Source: Aulostomus chinensis
Lineage: Eukaryota; Chordata; Actinopteri; Syngnathiformes; Aulostomidae
DNA: 64,000 nucleotides
Direction: 5' to 3'
Assembly (NCBI GenBank): GCA_037954235.1
Contig: JBBMOA010000015.1
Coordinates: 19,468,799-19,532,798, forward strand
The notes under the pieces were generated by a model. It was not told the DNA's origin. It was given only the letters and a program-made list of their open reading frames with translations, and did no database searches. Shown one piece after another: positions 27,180 through 41,400 of this stretch (position 1 is the first letter of the stretch; each line of letters starts with the position of its first letter). The position numbers and the translations under genes are program-made.

Positions 27180-28513
27180 TCACTTAGTCTTTTCACAGGA
27201 AGCTGCTGGAGAAATGCAGACACGTTTACCTCATTAGATGCATACATCAGCTCAAAGTTAACTAAGCAAAGTTCTGAAAAGCATATTCTATATTTGACAG
27301 CATAGTCTACTACTTAGTAGATTTTAACTCCTATATTACATAATAGCAACTATGATATCATTTCAGTGCTTGATATACAACATCTCTTTTATATGACATT
27401 TTGTGACCCAAGTCTATATAACGAGGCTAAGATTAGAGTTCTTGCACTTGTGTTAAAAATCTGGACAGGCTTAATTTGGACGTCAGTATGTCTGAAAAAC
27501 TACTTCGGTAATGAAACGCAAAATCAGGACAGCTGATTGGCCCTGATACATCATAAGCCCTCGAACATTAACGACAGAGGATGCATAGCTATTGATTAAC
27601 ATCGTTGTCTTTGCTTTTGCGAGACCACAATAAAGCAATATGACGAGCTACAAATGGGAAGGTGCAAGCAAACACAACCAGGGGGATCTTGGATCAATCT
27701 AGATTTTCTTCAATGTAACTCTTTACAGCTAAACAGCACATTGAAGTGTGCAATTTTGTTATCCTCGGCTAGCGCAGCCATGCTAATGCTGTTAGCTCTC
27801 CAAGCTAGCTCGCAAACGCAAATTAGGTTCTCACCAGAATTCCACGCAGTCTTTTCGGCTCCTGACAGCGCGTTTACAAACACATTCTTTGATTAAAAAA
27901 AATTCTAGTCAGATATCTGATAGTTCTGACGAATACCAGTGGATATGACGAGGAAACACCACATTTATTCTAGTTCAGACGACAGCCCTTCCTCAGAATC
28001 GGCCATGCTCAAAGCGGTGCATTGTGGGTAAGATGTTGTCATTTCAATGGAGTCGACCTTGTGATGCATTCACTTGCAAAGACAGTAGGATATATAACAT
28101 TCATAATAGGAAAACCCCACATACCCTTAGGATTTATTTCTAGTAAAAAACATTAAAGTGTCTTTAGAACGATGGTCTAATCTTCAGCAGAGTTGGTTCC
28201 TCCCATACGTCTAGTTTTACTCACTCTACTGCGATAAAATCTCACTCTCCAAGCAATAAGTTTCGTTGTGTATTGTTTACAATACACAACCCCAATTCCA
28301 GAGCACTTTTTTGTATAAATCAATTACAGTGGTTTATAATTGTCTTAAACAGGATGCGCTATGAAGACACTCAGAGACCACTTTTCTTTAACCAGTGAGA
28401 AGAATTACAACCATCAACAAGGAAACGTTAATTTACGACTGCAGCGAAGGCCTCTTTGACTTTGCCTTTTCATCATGATGCTGCAGTGCATAGCTATCGA
28501 GCCATTAACCGTC
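27180..28513. other. divergent intergenic region between emc6 and shpk
   Basis: About 1.3 kb between two start codons pointing away from each other. It must hold the emc6 first exon and both promoters. A GCATTGTGGGTA motif at about 28018-28029 resembles part of a ZNF143-type promoter site. A 12-bp inverted repeat lies at 28265-28290. No remnant of CTNS or TAX1BP3, which lie here in human, was recognised. Confidence 0.5.
28265..28290. repeat. 12-bp inverted repeat
   Basis: Arms 28265-28276 (GTTGTGTATTGT) and 28279-28290 are reverse complements around TT. The following CAACCCCAATTCC resembles the edge of a common fish repeat. Confidence 0.7.
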
Positions 28514-30314
28514 ATGTCCTCATATGTTCTAGGTGTAGATGTGGGCACGACTTCTATAAAAGCCGTTTTACTCGAAAGGGGCTCCAGAACTGTGGTTGCT
28601 AGTCAAACTTTACCAACTACGTCTGATTTAAGCGACCATAGCGAGATTAAGGTGAGTCCACATACTCGAACAACTTCAACTACATACCACTGAGCGCGAT
28701 CTATGTGTAATCTGGCGATTTTTTTCTCGTCCTGCAGGCTAAAGAGCAGGATACGGGTCGGATTATTGACTGTCTGAACCGGTGCATTACCCAGCTGCCT
28801 GGAGACAAACTTAAGCATGTGTGCAGCATCGGACTGTCCGGACAGATGCATGGGCTTTTATTCTGGAAAGTCAAGAGCGGTAGGACAACTGTGGAAATTG
28901 TGATATTTCATAAAAACGAGTTCTTTTGTGGGTGAAACAACTACTTTGTATGGTTTGCGCTTTAAAGAAATTGATATTTTCAGTCACTGATTTTAGTTGA
29001 CTTGACATTAGGGGAGTGTCGTTGTGTAAACTCATTTATCTCCAGAACAATTTAATGGCTAGCTTGTTGCTTCCGGTCAGAATATGAACTTGGACAGACA
29101 AGCAACATGGGGTTGGGATCTCTTCAAATTAAAGCCTCTAGTGGTCCAGTAATGATGGCACGTGTGCTTTCTTATATTGGTCTTTACAATCCACATCACT
29201 CATGTGTAACATTACATTCAATGATTGTTTTCTTCAATACCATCAAAAAACACCACCACCACCACCACCACCACCACCATCATCGTCATCATCATCATCA
29301 TCATCATCATCAACATCATCTGGCCCAATCCTGTAGCTGCACATTGATCAAAGAAAGCAAAACCAAAGTTACCAGCTTGTCTGGATGTTGTTTGTCAAGT
29401 TTCATGATGTCACATGAAGAATCACACAAAGGAAGTGTTGATATCATTTCAGGTGACATACTTAAAGTGTGTTCAGTTCCTGGCTGGTTTGTATTGTTCG
29501 TCATCACAGATGAGTTTTTGTTGTAACCTTAGATATCCAAGGGTGAGAGGATGTAGTAAAATATACCTGCCTGCCCTGTAAAATCATGCTCCTCCCCTTG
29601 ACTCATTCATAACCCACTGTGGCAGTACTTGTCAGACCAGCAGAGGAACCACACGACTTTCCAATCCCATTTAGTAAAAGCACTGTTGGTCACTCATCAT
29701 TCTCTGTTACAACAAGCAAACTAAAGAGATACTCTCCACCTGTACAACACACCTGAGAACATGGCCCCCTGCTGTGTTTGACATGACTAATTTGTTATAT
29801 GTGACATCATCATGGATGCCGCATGCTTGTGTGTGATTTTGATGTGATCACTCCTCTAATCGCTAGTCCCCTCTGACCTCATAAACTACACCATCCTGCT
29901 CTTGTGCTTTGCTGCAAGTGTACTGTTCTCATTTGTCCTCACTGATCTGTCATCTCTTTTTCTTTAAAATGTTGCATTTGTGATATCATCTATTTTTAGG
30001 GTGTCTACAACTGGGAATTAGCCATGTACGGTCGGCTAAAGTTGCCATTCACTCTTACTGTTACAGTTAATTTATGTGAATTTTCCATGACACAATAAAC
30101 TGATAAAAAAGAAGTAATTCATAACTGTGATTCCTTTATCGAATGAATCATGCTGGTACGGACTGTTATGTCAGTTTCGACTTTAACAAGAGTTAATGTT
30201 TAACTTGATCCCAAGCTGTGAGACACATTAAGTTGTGGGGCACCTGTAGATTTGGAAAAAAGCCTGTGTATCCTGAAATGGCCTCTTCAGTTGAACACAC
30301 ACACATGCATGCAT

Positions 30315-30364
<50 letters not shown>

Positions 30365-32581
30365 AGACAGTTGACCTTCATTTCATCTCTGTCATAACTT
30401 GATCTCCAGGTTATCACCAGTGAAGCGTTTAGACAAGGTTAAAACTATGTTGCCCCCTGCTGGTTAATTGCAGAAGCTAAATGCTCTTAGGTGTGTAATC
30501 AAATTGATAATTGTAATAAGCCATATTGCAATTTAAATTAGATTTTGATGAATTGTACAGCCCAAAATCAAAGTTTATATCTCAAGCAGTCCAATGATAG
30601 TTGAACAATCCTCATTCAAAAGTTTGATATGGAAACAAGACTGTAATTGCAGAATATCTAACTTGGATGAGCGCTTGGGTGACAGTCTATTGTGGTCTCC
30701 CGCTGTCTTTTGCCCTTTCAGGTTGTGACTGGTCCAGCGGGGACCACTTTACAGCCAGAGACAGCAGTCAGCTGATCACCTGGCAGGATGGACGCTGTAG
30801 CAGTAGTTTCCTTGCATCTCTTCCACGACCAGACTCCCACCTTAATGTTGCCACAGGGTTTGGCTGCGCCACCATCTTCTGGTACATGAAACACAGGTCA
30901 GCACCACTCAAAGGCTTGGGAACTCTAGAGTTGTCTTTCTGTTTAATCTAAAGATGTTTGTGTGGCTCTGCTGCAGACCCAAGTTCCTTGAGGACTTCAC
31001 GGTTGCAGGGACCATCCAGGACTATGTGGTGTCCATGTTGTGTGGTTTGGACAAGTGTGTGATGACCCCTCAGAATGCAGCCAGCTGGGGATTCTTCAAT
31101 ACATCCACCAGCCAGTGGAATATGGACATGTATGTGACGTTTCTGTACTAAAGCTACCAGAGTGGTTTGTTTTTAAGAACTAAATGCATGATACTGATAT
31201 TATAAGCCCTCCCTTAGTTTACAGCAACCAGCCTTTGTGCAGTTCTGCATGAGCTTAGTGTCAGAGTGGCTTGTTACCAAGGTTACACCTAACACCTCTG
31301 TGTGTGCATGTTCTAGTCTGAAGGGTGCCGGGTTCCCTGTGCACCTGCTTCCTCAGTGTGTGCCTTCTGGGGGCTTGGCGGGACACACATGCGCTGACTG
31401 GCATGGCATCCCTACTGGTACGCCAGTAGGGGCCGCCCTGGGTGACCTCCAGTGCTCTGTCTACTCCTGCATGAGCGCGCAGACAGATGCAGGTGAAACA
31501 GGAAGTTCAGCATCTCTGTCTGTGGCTGAAATCACACCTAATGCATCATCACCCTTTAGAGAATCTTGAACAAAACACATTATATCTATGACATTTGTCC
31601 TACTAATTCACTAAATTCTTCCTAGTTTACTGTCTGAAGGTTTTGTTTTGAAAAGTGAAAAATCATGATATGTGATTAAATTGGACATGTAGAAATTTTT
31701 AAAAAATATAAAAAGTAATTCAGCATGCAGATCAAACATTTGCGTTTCCTTTTTCACTGCTACATGATAAATAACCCTGTGTATCCCTCTCCTCACATCC
31801 TAGTTCTTAACATAAGCACCTCAGCTCAGCTAAGCTTCGCGATGCCAGCTGACTTCAGCCCTCCAGACTCTCCTCAGGCTGCCTCCTCCATCTCCTACTT
31901 CCCTTACTTCGACTCCTCTTACTTGGCGGTGGCAGCATCACTCAATGGAGGGAACGTTGTAGCCACTTTTGTAGAGATGCTTACTGCCTGGATGAAAGAC
32001 CTTGGTATGTACCTTTGTTTAGATATTGTCAACACATGCAGCTAAGGGTTGGTGGTATGTTCTGGATGTAATATGATGATGTAATGATAATGATGTAATA
32101 ATCTGCTGCAGCATCTTAAAATGGTCAAACTTAGATGATTGGTGATAGATGAGATGTGATTTCACCTGCTCACTCATCTCCTGCAGGGGTGGAGCCCAGT
32201 GATCAGTGCTTGTACGAGAAGCTTATCTGTTGTGCACTGAAGCAGGACAGCAGTGACCTGAGGGTGAGTCCAACCATCCTTGGGGAGAGACACGCCCCTC
32301 TCTGCCTGGGTCAGGTGGCTAACATCTCAGCCTCCAGTCTCTCTCTGGGCCATATCTTCAGGGCACTGTGCTGTGGCCTCCTGGTCAACATCACTTCCAT
32401 GATGCCCGCTGAGCATCTGCAGCAGGCAGGGATCAGCAGGATCGTTGGCAGCGGCAGCGCTCTCGCTCGCAACCAGGTGCTAAGGCAGGAAGTGGAGAAG
32501 GCTTTTACACAGCCGGTGGTATATGGACAGAATGCTGACTCGGCTGTTGGTGTGGCCATGGTCCTCTGTGACCGACTTTGA
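28514..32581 (+). CDS. shpk: sedoheptulokinase, 7 exons
   Basis: Exons: 28514-28651, 28738-28879, 30722-30896, 30977-31129, 31317-31492, 31804-32004, 32187-32581, with continuous phase and 459 residues (human 478). The enzyme phosphorylates sedoheptulose with ATP to sedoheptulose 7-phosphate, feeding the non-oxidative pentose phosphate pathway. FGGY-kinase features are visible: N-terminal phosphate loop LGVDVGTTSIKAVL, IGLSGQMHGLLFW, TWQDGRCSS, GTIQDYVVSMLCG, NAASWGFFNT, AALGDLQCSVYSC, AASLNGGNVVATF, TILGERHAP and the adenosine-site GSGSALARNQVL. Two in-frame ATGs further up (28475, 28478) would add 13 residues; 28514 is preferred because family members start a few residues before the phosphate loop. 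It lies next to TRPV1, as in mammals. Confidence 0.95.
29251..29320. repeat. (CAC)n/(CAT)n microsatellite
   Basis: CAC triplets change into CAT triplets in shpk intron 2. The polyhistidine open frame across it is not a gene. Confidence 0.95.
30295..30359. repeat. (CA)n microsatellite
   Basis: CA repeat with a CATGCATGCATG interruption near its left end, in shpk intron 2. Confidence 0.95.
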
Positions 32582-33195
32582 GCGCATTGGGATTGCTGTT
32601 TGTATACATGATTAACCAATGATTTTGCACATTTTAATACAATCTGTTTTCTAAATCACTGACCTCCACATTGAATGTTCTTAACAATCAGGCTGATGTC
32701 AGCTGATATTTTGCTCTGGGAAACTACAAACAGGAGGTCAGTCAAAAATCTTCAAGAATGTCATTCCACCATGAAGGAGCACGTTTTTGCAATCTACTAA
32801 ACATCTCTTGCTCTCTCTAATTTGACAACATTATACCTGTGTAGGATTTTATGTCATCGGTGAAAATGATCAGAGGTAAATTGTAGGTTTTGGCACGAGT
32901 CAACAGAGGGAAAGAGACAGAGACCTGTGTCTTTTTGCAACTCATCAATTAATCTACTGTTCTGTACTTATGTTAAACTGATGAGAACAGTGTACGATGC
33001 AAGAGCAAAATACAAAAAGATAAGCTTGTGTAGTGCTGCTGCTTTATTCTCTACACCAATATTCTCACGCCGTCGAGTGCAACAAGTTTGTCTTCGTCTA
33101 TTTTGTAAAGATGAAAGTAGAAGTCACTTTGTTGTTTGTTTCAGGATCCCTAACAAAGAGTTCCATATTTAAGGCTGCATTGCCTCTTAAATAAA
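32582..33195 (+). other. probable 3' UTR of shpk
   Basis: No coding features; AATAAA at 33190-33195 is the first good polyadenylation signal that I see. Confidence 0.4.
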
Positions 33196-33509
33196 ACCAG
33201 AGTAACTGTGTGGTCTGTGGGCAAGGAAGGGTGTTCACCTAGCAACCTGCTAGCAGTCCAGCAGCAAATAGTCTGTTCCTCACTGTGTCTTTTCATTGTA
33301 CTTCTGTCTGTCTCTTGGTTCCATGGAAGGAGCTTCAAATATGGTGAGTGTGTTGGACAGTTATTTAGTGTTTCCAGCTCTCCCGACATGGCCTCTACAG
33401 GAAGTGGGGATCAAATCTACGACCCTTCCTATTAAAACAAGTCGGGCACATATAATAATAATCAAATTGATAGCTGAGATATCTATGAGAAGATGATGCT
33501 ATACATATG

Positions 33510-33926
33510 CCAATCAACCACAAGGCCCCCTGCTGAAGACTGCGTAGGCCCCCTTTTGCTGCTAAAACAGCTTTAAGTCAATGAGGCATGGAGTCAGCTG
33601 GACCTCTGAAGGTCTTGTGTGGTATATGGCACTAAGACGTTAGCAGCAGATCCTTCGAGTCCTGTAAGTTGCAAGGTTGGACCTCCAGCAGCAGGACCTA
33701 AACCTTCCCAGCAGAGCATTCCTCAAAGCACCACAGTGCCACTGAAGGAGCATCTTGGTGCCATGGCAACCTCAGTAAACCACGCCCACAAACCAGACAT
33801 CCACATGGTGTCAAACACATCAAACCAGGCCACCTTGTTCCATTGTTCCTTGGTCCAGTTCTGATATTCACATGCTGCTTGTTCACCTCACCTGCCAGGG
33901 GTCATGATGTTATGGCTGATTGGTGA
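33510..33926 (-). mobile_element. internally deleted Tc1-like transposon
   Basis: The two ends are imperfect inverted repeats (GCCAATCAACCAC at the left; the reverse complement of GGCTGATTGG at the right). On the minus strand, decayed transposase pieces are readable: an RTGPRNNGTRWPGL-like segment and, near the left end, a RVLAAKGG-type C-terminus equivalent. A large middle part of the transposase gene is absent, so the copy is non-autonomous and dead. Confidence 0.6.
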
Positions 33927-33929
33927 ATA

Positions 33930-36900
33930 GTCTATTTTAAATACAATACAATCACCAAACTGGAATGATTGCCACAGAAGAAGCTTAAAAAATGTGAATC
34001 GTGTCTACGTACTGAATGCAGGATGAGAAATAAGGAATTATTATAAAGAAAGATTATTTCTATGTGTTCAGTAAAGACAATAAGGGTATTATCCCTTTTC
34101 CTGTATTGTGATACTTGGATCATTTCTTCTGTCTTATCATGGTTAAAAAGAGTGATGTTCCAGCTTCGGCAGCATCACCTTCCACCTCCATGGATCATCC
34201 CCCACTATTCCTGCTCATTTTTCTCTTCTATCATGGTCTAAATTAATTAGATGATTACCACTCATCCTTCTTCCTCCTCTTCATCTTTGTCAATTTCTGC
34301 TATTCAGAATTGTTTAATGGTTTTAGTTATTTTATTTTCAATCTTTTCTGAACTTCACTATTTTCCTTGTTCATTCGGATGGTTTTGTCATGATCTCTTA
34401 CGTGTTCTTGGAGTCAATGTGAATTTAGATGAAAAACAAACAAACATGTTATTTGAACACTGCAAGACCCAAATACTTGTCAAGTGTGTTTGTCTACTTC
34501 TAGTAAAAAAAACAACAAAAAAAAAAACCAACCCAACCTTAATTTGACTTCATGTAAAATGGAATTACCTAACAGGTATCTTCTCAGGAAGATGAAGGGG
34601 CTTGGAAGTTATTTGCTCTCTCCCATGGCAGATTATCATACTTAGTTATATAAAATAATCTTGAGCAAAAATGTTTCTGAAATCTATACTATAATGACGC
34701 TATCTCACTGAGGTGCCGTTTGTTAAGTTATTGACAGAAAGATAGAAACTTGGCCGGTCTTTGTGTCTTTGCGGTATAGATTTGCTACCCCGGGCTATCC
34801 TGATTAGTCAAGCTGTTGGCGGCTTCATCATTCATTTCCCACAAACATGAGTGTGTGCAGTCATGTGGTGTGTGTGCAGGACTGCGAGTGTGGAAAATGC
34901 ACATGATGCCAGTGTTATCAGTGCAGCCCCGCCCTCATAAGACTGAAGCTTTATTGAAAATGGATATAATTATAATTAGATATGTTGTCCGTGGGCCAGC
35001 AGTAGAGTGTGTAATGTGATGTACTCGCATTTTCCTCTTCAATCTTGAACTGTAATTTGAGTGTCGTATTCTGCTTCTAATGGAGAAGCCGGGGTGGGGT
35101 TTAAGTGATATTAATAACTCAGATAAACACAGGGAAGGAGGAACTCCACCAGTCTGTTCAGCATCACACATAACTCCTACTATCCTTCTCCAAGAGGAAC
35201 CATGTCAGCATCTGAGAGCCCACGTGCCCGTGTTGTTTCAGAGGGAAGTCATCTTAAGAACGGAAAAGAGTCATGGGTGTGATTCTACAGCCCACGCTCT
35301 GGCAGGCAGCAACTCAGCTGCAGGACCACAGCGGCTCAACCAACACGAACACACCCACTGAAGTGAAACTTCAGAGGAAACACACAGGAAACGCTTCAGA
35401 TACATGATGGATTTCAAAAAAAAGAATTGATACATGAGAACAGAAGAGACACAGACACTGACAAAGACAAGAGAAGGATATGTAAGTCATTTATCTTATT
35501 TATCCCCGCAATTCTTTTCCTTCAGAGCATTCTGGGTTGCTCCTCTCATAACAGAGAAGTTGCATTCATGTCAGAGTGTGTATCGTTTTTCCTGCAGGAA
35601 TCTTGTGGTATTTTCTGCTGATAAAGTATCCGCCGGTCAATACTGCATCCTTTTAAGCACTTAGACGTCCTGTGATTTGTATGTATATTCCCTGGGGGAG
35701 GTTCCCATATGTGCCTCTGGCTTGTTGGGCATCTTCAGGAGCAGAACAATAGGCTCGCACAACAGGCATCGTGCTCTACCGTTCTGTTATTTTGATTTTG
35801 GGATCAGACAGTGAATGAGGACAAGAATCTGGAACCTTTTTTTTCTGGTGAGTCAAATAATCTGATGGTTTAGTGTAGCAGTTTCAAGTCATTTCATGGC
35901 TTCAGGTCTTGGACATTATCAGAAATGACCTTCAGTCATGAAACATACCATTTTTTCCACGGGTGTAATAATGAGGTAATGTGATTTCTTATCACATATC
36001 ATGGCGAACTGAACATATCCAGCCATGCAAATATTTAAAAAAGATGATGTTTGGAAGATTCATGAGAATAAATTATAGCTCAAATTGTTAAAACAGACAT
36101 TGCGTGTCTCCCTTGATAGTCTTAATGAATAATCTGGTCTGTGGCTGGAATAATCTACTGAAAGACAAGCAGTGTTTGCAGATGTAGATTGTAAGTCGTC
36201 AATCAACCGCTGCCTGAATAATGTAGCAGGATGTAGAAACACGGAGGGAAAGAAAGCACTTGAGCAAATGTAATTGAACAATGAAGAGGTTTGAGTGGGA
36301 CTATCCAGAAACTCTAAAATACGTAGCTCCTGTTTAACATAGGAAGATCTGATTATTGATTATGTCTTCATCTAGGATTTCATTAAGAATAAAACACGCT
36401 CACTTAGATTTTCTCATCTTCCGTTTCTCACTCTGCAATTTATTTTTCTGACGAGTCCTTCAGTTTCCTCTGAGTTATCATTTCCCCATTTTCTGTTTTT
36501 CTGGCTGAAACTGTGAACAAGTACCCTTCGAATATTAGCTTCTCATCGTGTATGCATGTTTAGGTCAGATTCCATTTTGATCATCTTATTTTTAGAGGAA
36601 TCATGTCTTGTACCTTTCTTTGGTTTTCATATAAACTGTACCGTAAATGATCAGATTACTCTGTGGAGAACAGGATTATCGGTCGACTGCGGTGCGCTCT
36701 GCTGTCATGGACTTCCTCTAAATGAACTCTTTTGTTAGCGACCGGTGGGGAAACATCACATGTCTGAAAAAATGTCTTTGCCCTTAAAGGCCCACTGCAG
36801 AGGTGATTCCCCGTAATAAACATGTTCTCCACCCACAACACAACCAACTGGTCACATGACTCAAAGAACTTCTCATTTTGAGGCAGTTTTTCTTGTCCCA

Positions 36901-37324
36901 GTTAACTGGATCCCATGGGTCGCTCCCAGGCTTCAAACCACTTGTTTATATGCAGTAACTTTCTTGACGCTAACGGGTATTTTTCTTTTATCAGTTTTGC
37001 ACAGATAAACTCAAGTAAAACTTGAAGAAAAATGAACCTTTGCAACATTGTGTCAAAGAAAATGCACATTTAAAGTGGAGATCTGGATTAGAGAATAACT
37101 TTAATCTTGTTAATTGGCCAGATTCTGCAACTGCACACAAAAGTTGATCTTGTGCAATGCCAAAACATTTTCAGACGTGATCAGTTGTCTTTCTTCTGCG
37201 ATGTCTGATGGTCTTTCACTTCCTATTTACTCATGAATCACATTGTCATCCATCACTGTCATTTTATTACCATTCAATTGCAGATGATTAGATTTATTTT
37301 ATCCTAACAACGACAGATTTTTCA

Positions 37325-37356
<32 letters not shown>

Positions 37357-38040
37357 CTGAATCTATGGACTAAAGACAGATTAAATGAGAAAATAAGAAT
37401 AATACCAGATCATCCAAACAGTCCTGCGGTCCTTCTCTTTCTTTCTTTATACATGGAACACTGGGAAGCAAGAATTTGGGTTTGCAGAAGTTCGGTGAGG
37501 TTTCCTGCAGATACTCATCCATTCTTCTTGTGCAATGCACATTTCCAGATATAGAGCTGCCTTCAGTGAAGCAACTTCAGCTTGTTGAGAGCTCTGCTGC
37601 TGTGGTTCACTCTGCATCAGCACCTTTAGTCCCAGTTTGGTTGGAATGGCTTTTTAAAATGACCTCAAAGACTGATATATATTTTTGAATCAAAAGAGCG
37701 GTGATTTCTGACAGCACCTAAAACAAAATCCAAGAAAATTAATGATATTTTGTAACTTAAAACGGCTGTTACATTTACCAGTCTTTGGCTAGTTTGGTCC
37801 CCAAACTTTGTAGCAGTGTAACATATTTTATTGAACTGCAAATTCACTTTTGATTTTGTTTTTTTCTGACATTGTCCTTCATCCTATTTTGTGCAATGTT
37901 TGTGTCATTTTTTGCTCATGTAATGTTGTTCATCACATGTCTTTATTCTTATAATCGTAATACTAGTCCATGTATTACGTTATCAGATCCCTTTTCTCCC
38001 CTCCTGTGAACCTCTCAGTCTAATCTGTATTCTAAAGCCA
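33930..38040. other. intergenic between shpk and trpv1
   Basis: About 4 kb, AT-rich, without recognisable coding exons on either strand. A (ATC)n run lies at 37325-37356. It should contain the trpv1 promoter and any noncoding first exon, which I could not place. An acceptor-like pyrimidine stretch ending in TTTAG is at about 38055-38063, just before the coding start. Confidence 0.5.
37325..37356. repeat. (ATC)n microsatellite
   Basis: About ten ATC triplets. Confidence 0.95.
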
Positions 38041-38086
38041 TTTATTAACACTGTTTCCATTTAGACCACTTGAATAACAGGAGAAG

Positions 38087-38379
38087 ATGAAGAAGTCAGA
38101 GATGTTCGGCTTCTCTCTGGAGGCAGACGACAGAACAGAGGAGGAGAAATCCCAAAATAAAGCAGCACAAAAGCCTGGTGGTCTGGCTTCTGCTTTAGGT
38201 TTGTCCATGGAAGCACCTAAAGCTCCTATGGACACCGACTATCAGGAGGAAATGGAGGCGAGCAAGCCACAAATCAGATTTAACCTCAACTTTGACAAGT
38301 GAGCCTCTCTGTGCACTAATAATGTGTCATTAGAACAGGGGTGCTGCCTTTTATCAAGCCTCACAGTGCTGATGAATGT

Positions 38380-38428
<49 letters not shown>

Positions 38429-41400
38429 TCAGTGTCTGTTAATCATATTTCACAGGGGTATTCGAGGTGAGGAGCAGCCCAAGAACAAGGGAGACAGCCA
38501 GACGTTTACCATTGACAAGTTGTTTGAAGCAGTGGCCAGCAGGGACGTCAACAAGCTGGACGGCCTGCACCAGTATCTGCACCAAAACATGAAGAAACTC
38601 TCAGACTCTCTGTGTGAGTGTGACCCATCCCACAATTCAACAATGCACTGATAACCTCACTGTTAACTGTGTGTATGTGAATGTGTGTGTGTGTGCATGT
38701 ACGTGTATGTGTGTGTCTGTGTGTGTGTGGTTCTATCCACAGATCGATCCTATGGTAAAACAGCCCTGATGAAGGCCCTGCTGCACCTCAGAGATGGCAA
38801 GAATGAGACAGCAGAATTATTAATACAGATCTCAGAGAAGATGGGTGACATTAAGGAGTTTGTGAACGCAGCCTACACCAGCAACTACTACAAGGGTATT
38901 AATTGAGCTTAAACTTGACATAATCCTCTCCTGTTTGACCCCCCCCCCCCCCAACTCTTAGCACAAAGAACCCTCCACTTCAATATCTTTCTTCAAATAC
39001 ATTACCATAAACTCACTTGCGTCTCTGCAATGATTTTAATTCCGTAATTTTTCTGTCCTTTTCTGATCACCTAACCTATAACCACTCAGGAGAGGGAGGG
39101 GGAGGGGGGCTAGCTGGATATTCCATCCATTCATCCATTTTTTACACAGCCTATCCATGAAGGGTCGCGGGGGGCTGGAGCCTAACCCAGCTGACACTGG
39201 GCAAGAGGTGGGGAACAGACAGGTTGCCAGTCAATCACAGGGCCATCAGGAGCAGCTAGGGGCTCAGTATCTTGCACAAGGATACTTCCACATGCTCACG
39301 GGGGGAAGTGAGGATGCGACCCTTCGGTTGCTAGACGGCCACACTACCTCAGAGCCATGCCGCCCCCCAGCTACATATTAAACACCTTAAATTAGTATGC
39401 ATTATGACTAAACCCCTTTCAGCATCAGAAAGAAGGGAAGTTTGTTTGTTTTTTATGTCAGGAAAGCTACGTAGCTGGTACTTTCTTGATTCTAGCGATA
39501 AAAAGAAATGATGCATCTTTGTGAGCTCAAGTTTCCAATTTTTAAGTTCTTGAAAGGCGAAATGCATGTTTCAGGTGAAGTATTGCACAAGAGGCGAGAG
39601 GGGTCTTTTGGGCCCCCCTTGAGTTGACACTTGACTTACTCTCCGATGTGACTCTGGCAGGTCAGACAGCTCTCCACATAGCCATTGAGAGGAGGAGTCT
39701 CGCCTACGTCAAGCTCCTGATCAGTAAAGGAGCTGACGTCCATGCGAAGGCCTGTGGGGGATTCTTCCAGCCACAAGATGGACCCAACTTCTACTTTGGT
39801 GAGTGGATGCTGCTGCATCAGGAGCGCCCTCCTCTGGATGTGTCTGCTAACGTTACCCAGTATGTGAGAGCATCTTTGCTGATGCATCATTTCTTTACAT
39901 TGTGAAAGGGGTGTCGCAGCAAATTCTGGGACCTACACCTACGCATTTTATTTCATTAATTTTCAGTCAAATTTATATGACTTATTGTTATGAGTTATTC
40001 AAGACAAAAACAAAGGATAGCGTCGCTAAATGACCCTTTACTATTATGACTACCACATGGTTGTAGAGAGGGCATGCCAGCTATGATGGCAAATATGAAG
40101 CTAACTTCTCAGTGACCCTGCAAAATAGGTGTATGGTAGTGTGGTGTATTTCACCATTTTTAACATATGTCGACATCTGCTGCATTGAATTGCATATGCG
40201 TCCTCTCAAGGTCCCAAATCCACATTTATTACCGTGCGGGTACTTATACACAATTTAGGGAAACATAATAACCATCATGAAGCTTGGCAAAGACTTTCAG
40301 GTCTGCTGGACGGATGAGCACATTTCTTGTTAACGCTATTCCCTCATTTGGTGCTTTGCTGATGGTGGATACTATCTGTTCCATCCATTTTCTACCTCTC
40401 ATCCTGTTGAGGGTTGCAAAGGGGCTATCCCAGCAGCCTTCGGGCAAGAGGCGGGGTTCACTGTGGACAGGTCACCAGTCAGCGACAGTGCTGAACACTG
40501 CACCACCGTGCTGCCTACTATCAATTCATATATGTAAATGTTCTTTTCATCAAGTAAAAATTTGTCAGTCTCAGGTCATGTTTGATAGACAGGAGGTTAA
40601 TCTGACAACAAATGCCATCATAATGTCGCTGTTTATTTTGTCTCCAGGTGAGTTGCCTCTGTCTTTGGCTGCATGCACCAACCAGCCTGATGTGGTGGAC
40701 TTCCTGATGGACAACGAGTACCAACGAGCAAATGCAAAGCTGGCAGACTCACATGGAAACACAGTGCTGCACGCACTGGTGGTGGTGGCTGACAACACCC
40801 CTGAGAACACCGACTTTATCACCAGAATATACGACCGCATCCTCAGGAAGGTGGCCCAACTGAATCCTAAAACGAATCTGGAGGACACTGAGAACCGCAA
40901 CGGTCTGACTCCTCTCAAAATGGCTGCCAAGACTGGCAAGAGTGGGGTAAAGTACGACATGTTGATGAGTGACAGTGAATGAGAGCAAACCTTCACAGAC
41001 TTTTGTTTTCCTTCTGTTTGCAGATTTTCTCGCACATCCTCAAACGGGAGTTCCAGGAGAGTGACATCAAACACCTATCCCGAAAATTCACAGAGTGGAT
41101 TTATGGGCCCATCCACTGTTCCTTGTTTGACCTGGCCTCTGTGGACTCGTGTGAGGACAACTCTGTCCTGGAGATACTGGTGTACGGCAATGACGTTCTT
41201 GTGAGTCCCAGCAGACTGGTGTAGAGATTTACCAAACCACATGTAGTCAATTCTGGTGCTTTTTTGTTCTAATCTGATTCTACATACTAATAAAACTGAT
41301 TCTGCTGCCAGAACTGTTTTTTTTTTAAATAATGTTAATGTAGTTGTTGGTGTTGTGTTTTATGTTATACCATGAGGCTGGAGTGAACATGGAGTATTTC

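Noticed and set aside
29107..29526. Open frame with a long polyhistidine run
   Set aside because: It is the translation of a CAC/CAT microsatellite inside shpk intron 2.
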